NCBI RefSeq assembly: GCF_029168945.1
Contig: NC_083605.1
Location: 28,223,280-28,287,279 of the forward strand
Length of the DNA: 64,000 bases
Source of the DNA: Cannabis sativa
Taxonomy: Eukaryota; Streptophyta; Magnoliopsida; Rosales; Cannabaceae
Direction: 5' to 3'
In this document: piece after piece, positions 44,815 to 56,416 of the stretch
Layout of the letters: each line of letters begins with the position of its first letter
Position numbering within the stretch: the first letter of the stretch is position 1
Notes under the pieces: generated by a model
What the model was told of the DNA's origin: nothing
What the model saw: the letters and a program-made list of their open reading frames with translations, nothing else
Databases searched by the model: none
Made by a program: the position numbers and the translations under genes

Positions 44815-45684
44815 TGTAAGCGATGAGTGATATAACTTAGATATAATATGAAAAGATAAATAAAGAACACAAAGTTTTTGAAGAGGTTCGGCCCCGAGCA
44901 GTTCGGTAATAGCCTACTCCCCTTGATTTGTATTGACTTAAAAAACAAAGAGTGCAGTGATTCCTTTCTTACAGCTTTTACAATGATATCTCTGAGTATG
45001 TTCTCCTAGATAATTCTCTCGACCCCCCTTTCTAGTGAGAATGGATCACTATTTATAGGGCTACATGCTTGAGGGAAGGTTTTCCTTTTTCTTACAATGT
45101 CTATAATTGGTAAGATTACATATTACATATATAGAGTACACTGATTATGGGATTTGGATAGCTTGCCATATCTCTGTGATAGATCCCAAATTTATAGGGA
45201 TTGCTCTTATGCTTTATGATGCAAATGCTGAAATTGCTAAGTGTTGATATGTTGTTCGGATTATCCACTGCTCGTCTAGGAGGACCTTGTCCGTGCAGAT
45301 ATATGCGGTGTTCTACTCAGAACATCTCTTCTGGGACGATATGGAGAATCAATTCCACGTGTCACCAGCATGTGATGCCACTTCAGAGTGCAAAAATTGG
45401 GATATCAATTATATATGTGATATGTTATTTGTGATTATTGATATCTTTTGCTGTCTTGCTGGGCTTGGCTCACGGGTGCTCTACTGTGCAAGAAAGGGTA
45501 AATCAGTTTGTGATCAGCCATGAGTGTGAGGGTTTGGCGGTGCTTGTACATGTTTGGGCCACACTAGAACAAGCGGGTTGGGGTCTACCAGTGATGTATT
45601 TTGTAACTCTATTTTTGCCGCTTAGGTCGGCTCGTGAAAAAGGCTTGTAATATTTTGTGAAAATATTTACGGGATCCCAAAACA
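44815..45684 (-). repeat. LTR of the Tat/Retand-type element
   Basis: 870 bp, plus ends TGTAAGCGATGAG ... GGGATCCCAAAACA. On the minus strand it starts TGTTTTGGGATCCC and ends CGCTTACA. A TATA box reads CTATAAATAG on minus (plus 45050-45059), about 625 bp from the LTR start. The block 'gaacacaaagtttttgaaga' then 'ggttcggccccgagcag' (44871-44902) is typical of R/U5 of Tat LTRs, from memory of the family. It serves as the 5' LTR for the gag at 44710. Boundaries rest on TG/CA ends and context only, as no second LTR copy is present. Confidence 0.6.
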
Positions 45685-45869
45685 TGTATCTTTTGGTTAT
45701 TTGTAAAGTTTAAGGTTACTACAAGCTTAATTTTCATTCTGTTTCAAATAAATTGTAAATTTCCCGCACTTATCTTTCTAGTAATCCCAGATTAGGGGAT
45801 TGTGGTTTCATATTCAGTTAGCGTAGCGTGCCTTATCGTTTGGGCATTACAGAGAGACTTGAGGTCTTC

Positions 45870-46794
45870 CCATGTGTTGACCCACCAAACTATTGTTTTT
45901 GGAACAAGGGCACTCCTTACGTCACGACCTACAGTTGAGGATGGGCCATCCCCGCCCGTATCACCCTTCTACCCTCCCAAGGATACCCTCTGTTGGGTTT
46001 GAATTTCCCAAGAAGACCATACCTCTTGACCCACTTGTCATGAAAAGGAAGAAGGAAGTGAACAAGGCTTTGAGGGAGCGTCTGGAAGCATAAAAAGGTG
46101 TTGGTACACAGACAGGCTATTATGCTCTCGGCTGTAAGGAAAGCTAAAATCTCAGATGGCCTTCATACTTTAACCCAAACTGGGCCTACGGTAGAAGTGG
46201 AGGCCTTAGGGAAGCGTCAAGCCCCCAAGGCAGGAAGTGAAGCTGAGCCATTTTCTACCAAACTTTTGGACCAGATGGCCATAAATGCCTTCGAACTACC
46301 CTTGGACATTTGGGCATCGTGCAGCAGTGTCGACACCTTTGCCTTAGCCCATGTTGGTAAACAACAGGCAGTTAGGGTAAAGTTCTAAAATATTTCCTTC
46401 TCTTCTTTCTTTTTTTATATATGCCCCCGATCATGGTATTCAACTTTTTATTTTTGCTTATTACAGTAGGTGGCTTTGCTGGCAGAGAGGGCAGCTAGTG
46501 AAGCCGATATGCTGGTTACAGAGCTAGAGCAGGCAAGGGAAGACAACCGCAACCTGTGCAATGCTAATGACACCTTTCTGGCCGATCTTACTGAGGCCAA
46601 ACTTCAAATTGAGGGCTTAAAGAAGGAAAATCAGTTGTTGGAAACCAACTATGCTCAACAGACTCGTCTCATACGCGGTATGACGGTTGTCCATGACTTT
46701 TACAGGGATACCTTGGAGCGGATGTTTGGAAAAGAATCTTCCAACCCATCCAGTAGAACCATCCCTGAACCCCTAGAACATGCAACAGGCTTCC
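45870..46794 (+). pseudogene. Antisense ORF of the second Tat-like element, with intron and coiled coil
   Basis: Broken frames read 'PTVEDGPSPPVSPFYPPKDT', then 'FEFPKKTIPLDPL', 'KRKKEVNKALRERLEA', and from 46098 'KQAPKAGSEAEPF'-like sequence to 'DTFALAHVGKQQAVR'. A phase-0 intron (46377-46469, GTAAAG ... TTACAGTAG) leads to 'VALLAERAASEADMLVTELE', a Leu/Glu-rich coiled coil, and 'VVHDFYRDTLERMF'. Architecture (charged N-part, intron, coiled coil) and intron position match the antisense ORF at 27487-28440. Two frame changes near 46000 and 46095 break exon 1. The C-terminus is cut by the solo LTR at 46795; bases 48653 on continue it only briefly. Confidence 0.6.
46377..46469 (+). other. Putative intron of the second antisense ORF
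   Basis: 93 bp, GTAAAGTTC ... CTTATTACAGTAG, with a pyrimidine-rich tract upstream of the acceptor. It joins '...QQAVR' to 'VALLAER' in phase 0. An acceptor three bases earlier (ACAG) would add a stop. Confidence 0.55.
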
Positions 46795-48647
46795 TGTTGG
46801 AATATGTTTTACCAGGATCTAGATTTACTATCATGTATGTTATTTAACATCCTAAATATGAATTTCTAAAACAATGAAAGTAAACACATATAATGTTTCA
46901 AGAAACCTTACATTGGGTGCAGCAGAATAATAATGGCTCCTTCCACTCAGATCTCTAACCCTTGTATCATGTCTGTCGCAAAGTATCACCAAGATCTGAG
47001 CCCGAATGTCCTTCTCTTGATTCTAGATTCTTCACAGCACGAATGTCCCATTAGTGTGGGCACTCACTCTATCACTCAAGGTATGAAAACAATATGAAGA
47101 AGGAAGAGAAGTGGTTTGTTCAAAAATAGAAGGAGAATAGATGGCTCAATTTTTCTTGAAGGCAAGAAATTTCATCATCTTTAAGTGTGAGCCATCACTA
47201 TCTATTTATAGGCAACCACTTAGGTTTAGGTTAGGATTTATAACGCATTAAAATAATAGAAAAATTAAGTGGAAATTACCACTCAAGTGGCCGGCCACAC
47301 TAATGGACCCCACTTTGGAGTTTTTCCACTTTTGACAATCTTTCCTTTATTTTCTCAAAAATGCCGTTTTTTCCAATTCTCACCATTTAAATGCCAAAAC
47401 TAATTATTTAATAATTAAAAGTTAAAATTAATTATCAAATAAAATTCCCATTTAATATATTTATTAATTAGACTTAATAAAGTCTTTCAATTAATAAATA
47501 AGACCTTGAATCTCTTTTCTTCACAATTAAGCCCTTGCTTAGTGAAAATTCATAAACTAGACATAGTCTAATTTTAGAATTATAATTGATTAATTGAAAT
47601 AAATTATCTGAGTCTTGAAAGTAGTATGGTCTCAACTAGTATGGGGACCATGGGCGTATACAACCGAGCTTCCAATAAGCTAAACTAGAATTTACCAAGT
47701 AAATTCCCTAACCTATTAATTCCTTGTTGCATCCACTCATAGAACTTGGAACTGCACTCTCAGTCATATAGAACGCTCTATATGTTCCACGATATAGATA
47801 CGCTATAAACTTTTAACCATCGTTCTAATCTCAATAATCAAAGATCCTCTATAGATGATTTACACCGAGTAGGGATAAATTAACCGTTTTACTCTTCAAT
47901 GTATTTTGTCCTTAAAACACTTAGCTTCCTGTAAATGATATTTCAGTGAACTAAAAATATAATCACTGAAACAAGAGCTCTTCCATTTACCTCTATTTAG
48001 CCAAGCTCAAAGGAAATCATCGTTTCACTTCTATGTCCTGATAGAAGCTATAGATTCCATATCTATGTTTAGCGCTCCCACTCAATCATACTACCATGTT
48101 CCCAAAATGTACGTATCACCCTGACCAGAAAATAGCGTTAACTAACAAATCAAAGAACATGAATAACACTCATGAGATTGAACCTAAGCATGTCAAGATT
48201 AAGATCTTTTGATCTAAGATCAACTAGTGATATTGACTTAGAAAGATACAACGGTAAGATTATAATATCTTTACCAAGATCAATATCGGTCCCAGTCCAA
48301 TGTATACTCCATACATTCGAAACTAGCAGACTTTGCCAAGTTCTGGAAAGAACATAACACTTATTCAAAGTGTAAGCACACTTCATCGCTGATTATCACA
48401 TTAGTGTAAATCCAATGCACTGATGAATCAGGGACTATGTCTTTTGAAGCATATAATCACAATCACATTCCACTGTGTTGACATCACTGTAATTGTAAAT
48501 GACTATATGTTCTGGACTTAACAGATTTTGTATATATTAAACCACAAATATGAAAACTACATGTAAACATAAATGACTTCTAATCTTTTGTTGATAACAA
48601 ATCAGATTGATTAAAATGGGTTTTATTTATGGCATAAAATCTCAATA
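46795..48647 (-). mobile_element. Solo LTR of an Angela-type Copia element
   Basis: 1,853 bp on the minus strand, plus ends TGTTGGAATATGTTTTACC ... GGCATAAAATCTCAATA. The target duplication is CTTCC (46790-46794 and 48648-48652). The right end has lost the canonical CCCAACA (now CTCAATA). It splits the antisense ORF. Confidence 0.9.
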
Positions 48648-48652
48648 CTTCC

Positions 48653-49011
48653 TTTGTCATGGTTTTCGTTGTTTTTTTTTTTAACATTTCTCCCCATCGT
48701 CATACTTTTTGATTTGCAAAGACAATTATCTTTGCCCAGGCCGCAGAGGCTAGGTGTAATAGTAGTAGGCCTTTTACTCTTTCTTTTTGGAGCTTTATTT
48801 CTAATTTGCTAGGCTTTTTAAGGGTTGGTTGCATCTCAAAGTACATGATTCCAAGAATCAGTACTTCAAACCTTCACGTTAGTCTTAACATCTTGTAGTT
48901 GATTTTGGATTCATCCAAGGACTTAAACATCTTGTCCCCAGAGTTTTCATGCTTCTTCCCGCTAACTAACTTCCCACTTGGGAGGACGATTCACCGAGTG
49001 CTAGCCTAGAA
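48653..49011. other. Tat-like sequence between two solo LTRs
   Basis: Continues 46794 after removal of the solo LTR. No open frame of note; a T-rich tract lies at 48671-48683. Its last five bases (TAGAA, 49007-49011) are the left target duplication of the next LTR. Confidence 0.45.
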
Positions 49012-50875
49012 TGTTGGAATTATTTTACCAAGATCTTAGATCTACTCACAAGTATGTTGATTAACATCCTAAATATGAACTTCTAAAACAATTATAAGTA
49101 AACACATATAAAGTATGAGAAACCTTACATTGGGTGCAGCGGAATAATATGTCTCCTTCCACTCAGATCTCTAACCCTTGTATCCTTTCTGTCCCAGAGT
49201 ATTATCAAGATCTGAGCCCGAATATCCTTCTTTGTTGAATCTAGATTCTTCACGATCTTCCACACTATGATTGAGGTACTACTTGCTGTGTGTGGGCACT
49301 ACTCTATCACTTAGGGATTTCGAAACAATCAAAGAAGAAGAAGAAGGAGAGGTGGCGGCTAGGTTTAGAAAGATGGCTCAAGTTTTTCTCTGAAAGGAAT
49401 GAGATGTATTGTGTTACTTTCCTGAAGCCATTACTTTCTATTTATAGAATACCACATAGGGTTAGGGTTGAATTAGTTGGCATTAAAATAATGAAAATAT
49501 TAAATGATAAAACCCTATGGATGTGGCCGGCCATGGCTTGTGGATATGGGCCTCACTTTTGCAATTTTGCTGTTTTATCATTTCTGTATCCCATTTTCTC
49601 AAAAATTGCCAATTTTAAAATTCAAGCATTTAAATGTCAATTTTAACTATTTAATAACTATAATTAATTATTAAATAATATTGTCATTTATTATATTTAT
49701 TAATTAGACTAACCAAAGTCTCTTAATTAACAAATATACACTATAAACTCTTTCTTTACAGTTTCGCCCTTAATAAGTGATAAATTCACAAATAGACATA
49801 GTCTAACTTGAGAATTATAATTGATTAATTAAAACCAATTAAATGAGTCTTACAAGTAGTATTGTCTCAACTAGTGTGGGGACCATGGGCCTATATATCC
49901 GAGCTTCCAATAAGCAGATCAAGAATTTACCTCTTAAATTCACTGACTTATTAATTCTTCGTTGAATCCACGCATAGAACTTAGAATTGCGCTCTCAGCT
50001 ATATAGAACGCTCTATATGTTCCACCATATACACACGCTATTAATTATCCATTGTTATAATCCTAATTTGATCAATGATCCTCTATATAGATGATCTACA
50101 CTGTAAAGGGATTAAATTACCGTAACACCCTACAATGTATTTTATCCTTAAAACACTTTACCCCGTATAAATGATATTTCAGCTAAGTGAAATGAGTACT
50201 CCACCATTTATTTTTATTTGGTTAAGCTCGAACGAAATCATCCTTTACTTTCTATTCGCTAGATAGAAGCTATAGATTCCATATTTATGTTAGCGCTCCC
50301 ACTCAATTGCACTACCGTGTTCCCAAAATGTACGTATCACCCTAACCCAAAAGTAGGCTTAACTAACAAATCAAAGAACACAAATAACTTGAACCTAATC
50401 ATATCAGGATTAAGATAATTTGATCTAGGATCAACTAGGTGATATTGAATTGAATAGATATTACGGTAAGTTTAATAAATCTATGTCAAAGTTCAATATC
50501 GGTCCATTCCGATGCATACTCCATGCATCAAACCCAAGCTTTACTTTAACCAATGCTCTGGAAAGAACATAGCATTTCTCCAAATGCAAGTAAATTCTGT
50601 TGTAGATTGTTATATCAGTAAAACCCAGTGTTCTGATAAATCTAGGAATATTTAATCACATAGTCATGTTTACTTTCCACTGTGCTGACAACACAATAAA
50701 CAGGATCAAGTATGTGAAAAGGGTTTGGATGAATTTATAAATCAAATAGACAAATAATTGATAAGGTGAACCAAAACATACACAAATGAATGAAAAATAC
50801 TTCTGTTTCTTTATTGATATTGAATAATCCGGATTACACTTAAATGGAGTTTTATTTAGGGCATAAAACCCAACA
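49012..50875 (-). mobile_element. Solo LTR of an Angela-type Copia element
   Basis: 1,864 bp on the minus strand, plus ends TGTTGGAATTATTTTACC ... GCATAAAACCCAACA, flanked by TAGAA (49007-49011 and 50876-50880). By eye it is closest to the LTRs of the element at 11349-21608. Confidence 0.92.
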
Positions 50876-50880
50876 TAGAA

Positions 50881-51725
50881 GTTGTTTTTTTGTGAAAGAG
50901 AACCTTCACTTTTTCATACATCTTTCAGGTTGTAGCTTCTTTACGAAGTTGGGTTCTAGGAGTAACGTCGCGACTGTCCTAGACTTTAGGTATTTTTCTT
51001 ATTTTGATCCTTGCCAACATGAAGTTTTAGCTAATTGCAAACCTGACAAACTATACTTTTAGGAAATCCATTGAGATATGTAAGAAAGGATTCAGGCAAA
51101 TTCTTCTTTTCAAGAATTTTTGCCAAATACGCATCTCATCTCCAAATTTACACTAAGTTTGGTTTTTGAAGAAAGAATTCAAGTGTATTGTTCAAAACAT
51201 TTCTTACTTTCAGTTGCATATGCACGTTGAGCTAATAACTTTGGCAAATGAGTGTAAGAAATTACAGTCATCAACAATCGGGCATACCATACCTCCCAAA
51301 TGAGCCGAGATATTTGAATGCCTCTAAACTCTTGGTCGCCTGAAATCCAACATGTACCATTTTTCGGTCCCTAGGAGGAGGTTTGGGTGCGTGTTTTTAT
51401 CCAAACTGTGTCTTTTGGGAGGGGTTTTTCCCAAAGGTTGAGAGAGACTTGGCTAAATTCGGCAGTGATCTCTTGGCTTTTGCGAGGGAAAGCCGTTCTG
51501 GGACTGAATTTTAAGCCAAGGCTTTATTTCTAGAATTGTAGGTGGAAACCAAGTTGGATGGCAGACTTCAAGTGATTCCAAGCAATATTTCCATCCACAA
51601 GTTTTGTATGTGACCCTTTGACATGATAGAGACCTCGTGGTGGAGGCATGAGCTTTTGTGGAATGGTAGGCTTTTGGTTTCCCAGGAGGAAAGCTAAAAC
51701 TACGCAATCTCTTAAGGACTCGTTC
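50881..51725. other. Tat-like non-coding sequence
   Basis: Continues 49006 after removal of the solo LTR. The short open frames look like chance and no domain is recognised. The composition is less AT-rich than the Copia bodies. It leads into the 218-bp repeats. Confidence 0.4.
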
Positions 51726-51945
51726 CATGCTGAGGTATGCTTTGATACGGGAGAGTCACGTTCAATTTTTATGAGGCAAACTTCAACTTCTACGAGGGAA
51801 GGCTAAAGTCGCATAGAAATTTAAGCGATGATTTTGCTTTAAAAGACCAAAGGCTGAAATATCACTAGGCCTGTGATAGACTTCAAGCAGTCCTTCTCTT
51901 CAAGGAAGGATGGTTGAAGACCTCTCATACCCCCAGTGATCTTTC
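51726..51945. repeat. 218-bp tandem repeat, unit 1
   Basis: Shares with 61990-62207 and 62208-62355 the blocks 'gagggaaggctaaag', 'tttaaaagaccaaag', 'agacttcaag', 'agtccttctctt' and 'ccccagtgat'. After removing the Angela element (51946-61985 plus one duplication copy), the shared anchor is spaced 219 and then 218 bp. The element has inserted within the array. Confidence 0.85.
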
Positions 51946-53824
51946 TGTTGGGTTTTATGCCCTAAATAAAACTCTGTTTCAATGTAATCCAGATTATTCA
52001 ATATCAATAAAGTAACAGAAGTAATTTTTCATTCACTTGTGTATGTTTTGGTTCACTTAATCAATTGCTTGTCTATTTGATTTATAAATTCATCCAAACC
52101 ATTTTCACATACTTGATCATGTTTATTGTGTTGTCAACACAGTGGAAAATAAACATGACTATGTGAATAAAGTATTCCTAGATTTATCAGAACACTGGGT
52201 TTCACTGATATGACAATCTACAACAGAGTTTACTTACATTTGGAGAAATGTTATGTTCTTTCCAGAACATAGGTTAAAGTAAAGCTCAGGTTGGATGCAT
52301 GGAGTATGCATTGGAATGGACCGATATTGAACTTTGAATTAGATTTTGAAACTTACCGTAAACATCTATTCAATTCAATATCATAAGTTGATCCTAGATC
52401 ACATGATCGAAATCCTGATATGGTTAGGCTTAATTTCAAGAGTATTATTCGTGTTCTTTGATTTGTTAGTTAAGCCTAATCTTTAGTCTGGGCAATACAT
52501 ACATTTTGGGAACACGGTAGTGCGATTGAGTGGGAGCGCTAACATAAATATGGAATCTATAGCTTCTATCTGGCGAATAGTAAGCAAAGGGTGATTTCCT
52601 TCGAGCTTAACCAAACGAGATAAATGATTGAGTACTCATTTCACTTAGTTGAAATATCATTTATACAGGGTTAAGTGTTTTAAGGATAAAATACATTGTA
52701 GGGTGTTACGGTAATTTTAAGTCCTTTTACAATGTAAATCATCCATATAGAGGATCATTGATCACATTAGGATTATAACAATGGATAACTAATAATGTGT
52801 CTATATGGTGGAACATATAGAGCATTCTATATACTGAGAGTGCAATTCTGAGTTCTATGTGTGGATTCAACGAAGAATTAATAAGTCAGTGAATTTAGGT
52901 GGTAAATTCTAGATCTGCTTATTGGAAGCTCGGATATATAGACCCATGGTCCCCTCACTAGTTGAGATGATATTACTTGTAAGACTCATTTAATTGATTT
53001 TAATTAATCAATTAAAAATTCTCAAGATGGACTTGTCTATTTGAGATTTTATCACTTATTAAGGGCAAAACAGTAAATAGAGATTTTGAAGGGCATATTT
53101 ATTAATTAGGAAACTTTAATTAGTTTCATTATTAATAATATAAATGATAATATATTATTTGATAATTATTTTTAATTATTAAATAATTAGATTTGTCATT
53201 AATATGGTTGAACAATGGAATTGGCAGTTTTTCACAAAACAGGAAACTATCAGTGTAGGAAAAGGAAAGTTGGAAAAGTGGCAAGCCTTGTTTCCACATT
53301 GCCTAGGCCGGCCACTTAGCTTCTTTTTCCCTTTGATTTTTTCAATTCCAAATGTCAATCATAGCCCTTGGTGGTCTTCTATAAATAGAAGGCAAAGGCT
53401 TCAGAGTTACACACAACTGTACAACCTTTTCACAGCATTATTCTGAAAGAATTTTCTCTCAGAAAATTCTCTCTGAGCCGCCACCCTCTCTCTCTCTATT
53501 CCTTCACTGTTTCGAAATGTATAAGTGCTAGAGTAGTGCCCACACACATCAAGTAATACCTCAATCATAGTGAGGAAGGCTGTGTAGAATTCAGAAACAA
53601 CAAAGAAGGACTTTCGGGCTCAGATCTTGATTATACTCTGCTACAGAAAGGAATCAAGGGTTAGAGATCTGAGTGGGAGGAGACATATATTCCGCTGCAA
53701 TCACTGTAAGATTTCTGATACTCTTATATGTTTAATTTCATATCGTTTTAGAAGTTCATATTTAGGTTGTTAAATCAACATACTTGTGAGTAGATCTAAG
53801 TTCCTGGTAAAATAACTTCCAACA
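51946..53824 (+). repeat. 5' LTR of the complete Angela-type element
   Basis: TGTTGGGTTTTATGCCC ... ACTTCCAACA. TATA box TATAAATA at 53380-53387; U3 is about 1.4 kb. A CT-rich stretch (53485-53500) and the conserved 'cccacacacatcaagtaat' block follow in R/U5. Confidence 0.93.
53380..53387 (+). promoter_or_regulatory. LTR promoter TATA box
   Basis: TATAAATA, followed by a short 5' transcribed segment to the LTR end. The same box in the same place occurs in the 3' LTR (61541-61548), the solo LTR (26059-26066), and on the minus strand at 11800-11807. Confidence 0.65.
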
Positions 53825-53826
53825 AC

Positions 53827-53839
53827 TGGTATCAGAGCC
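53827..53839 (+). other. Primer binding site of the Angela-type element
   Basis: TGGTATCAGAGCC, two bases after the 5' LTR, complementary to the 3' end of plant initiator-Met tRNA. Confidence 0.92.
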
Positions 53840-56416
53840 AGGTTATTGATTTGCTTGCAAGAAATTTAGACTTAAAACGATTTTCTTGTTTTTTGGATGG
53901 TATCATGTTGCTTTGAGTGTCATATTGATGTTTGATTGTTGTTTGTGAATTCTGGGAAAAATGGTTACTGTTTTTATTCTGTAATTATTTTTGTTGGATA
54001 GTTTGGAAAATTCTAAGCAATTTACATTTTTACAGAACTCGATTTTGATTTAATTTGAATTAGTTATGAATTTTTGAAAATTGGAAAAATCGGGGTGACG
54101 AGCAACTCATCACGCGCGCGGAATGGCTGCTTGCAGCCTTCCTGCGCCGTGATTTCTCGGTCAAGCACCCTGGATCTGCGCGCGGATGGCCATGCACTGC
54201 ATGCCATCCGTACAGTTCATCCAATTTTCCAATTTTTTCGATTTTTCATGCTATTTCATGGAATTAAATTCCGATTTTTTGTGTAGTTTTGTATGTTGAT
54301 TTTTATTTTTCAAATTTCAAATCTAATTATCAGAAATAAATTAATTTTATTTTTTAAAATTAATTTTAGATATTAGTGTAATTTGATTTTGAAAATAGGA
54401 AAAATCAAGTTTTGCTTACTTTTTTTTCTTATTTCCTTTAAAATTTGAGTATTTTATTTTTTTTAAGGTCAGATATTAATTTTTTTTGGTAACTTGACCT
54501 TAATTAAAATAAGATCATAATAATCATGATAATTTTAAAAGAGGAAATAAGGTATTTTTGTTAACTTTTAAATTTTGTTATTTTTTAATTAAATTAAATT
54601 GTAAAACAAGAAAAGGGTATGTATTTACCATTTTCTATTTTATTATTTAATTTATTAAATAACATGAAATTTAAAAGGAAAGTTAGCAAGTTATTTTGAA
54701 ATGACATTTAGGTTACCCAAAACCTAATTTTTCAAAATGGTAGGTTTAATTTTAATTTTATTTTCGAAATAAATGTTTAAAATTAAATAAATCCTACATC
54801 CAACTATCCAAATCTAACCTTGTTGCAGGAGTATGTGTTTTAGATTGTTTGTAAGTTTTCTAAAACCTATTATTGCTTGATCTAAATTGCCTTGGTTAAC
54901 TTGATGATAGATCCGATGATCTAATTTTAACCAAAGGTTCAATTGACGATAGATCAAGTAAATAATTTGTAACATGTAATTTTTACAAACTTCTTTCATT
55001 TGTGTATGACCTAGCAACATGATAGGATCCATCCACGTGTGTATGCCTGTGTGAGCCTATATGTTTAATTTCTATTATAGATACATATAGGTGGTTGTTG
55101 CTAAATAAAATATCATAACTGATAGATTTTATTTAGGCTCATTAGTTGTGAGCATATTCAATTAATAACAGTTATTCATTTTAAGGTTAAATTCCTCTCT
55201 TTTGGGCCTTGTGTGAGAGTTGGGAGCCTTAGAAGTGGGTGCGACATACTGGACCCAGCCCCCCCTCACATGAACAACCCCAATTGTGAAGGCCCATTTG
55301 CCTGATTTGGATAACTGTGCTAGGTTAATTATATTAGTTTGACCTAATAAAAAATTGATTAGCAACATAATTAATTTCATTCTTCCTTGAAATTAATTTA
55401 AGAAAAACATAGTTTGAATAGTTATATTCTGGAAAGCTATATGTATTTTTCTTGTTTTTAATTAAATATGGAATTATAACCATATAAATTCTTTCTGAAT
55501 CTTAATTTTATAATTTCATTAAATATTCCTATTTAAGTTGAGATTTAGTTAAATCTATCAAATCAACTTAGATTTGAATATTTTTGAATTTCCTATTATA
55601 AATTAAGTTGAGGAATTTTGGAAATTGGTTATTAAGATTCTTTAGATATTTTTTAAGTTGATATTTTCTAAATATGGGAACTTAAAATGGAATATCTTCT
55701 AAATTAAGTGGTTACTACTTAATTGGTAATATTTAATTAAGTCATTGTTTGAAGAATATTTTGAGTTGGGTATTTAGATTTTTCTAAACAACTTAAATAA
55801 GATATTTTTCAAAATTATTCCATTTTTGAAATTTAATTAAAGTTTTTACTTTAATTTGTAATATTTCATTATTGAGATATGGAATATAAATGATTAAACA
55901 AAATACATGTTTAAATAATGAGCTTTAATCAAGAGAAATTCGATCTCCATTGTTGGTTTTACATAGATATTGTTTTAGTGAGTAATCCTCCCTAATGGAG
56001 GAACGTTCATTAGCAAGTTAGCGCCGTTTAATCTCGAAAGATAAGTATTCTTATAGGTTTATTTATATGGTTCATGACCACCCTAATGGTGGCAACTATA
56101 TAAGACTTACAAGGATGCGAAACAATGGTAGAAGCTCATAAGATAGAATTGTCTTGACTCTCGCCTAAACGGGACAACGCTGAATTCCAATCTTGATCGA
56201 ATAAAAGGTTGCTAGAATGTTTGACATTTTAGATGAATTGACAACTCTATTCAATGGATGATGCTTTGACTCTCGCCTAAACGGGACACTGTATCAGTTC
56301 GTTGGAAACCTTGGAAAATAAACTATGTTAGATTTAGTATTTTTATAACATAAGTGATTATTTGTTTTCTGAACCTGTGTATGAATTTATAGAACCAAAA
56401 ACCTTACTTCTGTTTA
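53840..56416 (+). other. Long 5' leader of the Angela-type element
   Basis: 2.6 kb of mostly AT-rich non-coding sequence with three notable parts. A GC-rich block at about 54090-54225 contains palindromes. A block at 55150-55330 carries a minus-strand ORF that is also open in the other Angela-type element. A motif 'tgactctcgcctaaacggga' is repeated twice (about 56155-56174 and 56268-56287) shortly before gag. The leader is homologous in blocks to 15936-19716. Confidence 0.7.

Larger units (their letters stand above)
27487..45684 (-). mobile_element. Degenerate Tat/Retand-type Gypsy element (interrupted)
   Basis: The minus-strand order from right to left is LTR (44815-45684), gag (44710-43657, continuing at 33964), protease, RT-RNase H, a second RNase H, integrase (to 29100) and a 3' region with an antisense ORF (28440-27487). 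Two RNase H domains plus an antisense ORF near the 3' end mark the Tat group (Retand/Ogre/TatV). The gag is split by a Tekay-type insertion at 33970-43651 with duplication CCCTG. The left LTR and the start of the antisense ORF are lost at about 27487, next to the CACTA fragment. All genes carry stops and frameshifts. Confidence 0.8.

Noticed and set aside
29100..45684. Endogenous pararetrovirus (caulimovirus-type)
   Set aside because: RT and RNase H are flanked by LTRs and followed by integrase, and no movement or coat protein motif is seen. Two Gypsy retrotransposons explain everything.
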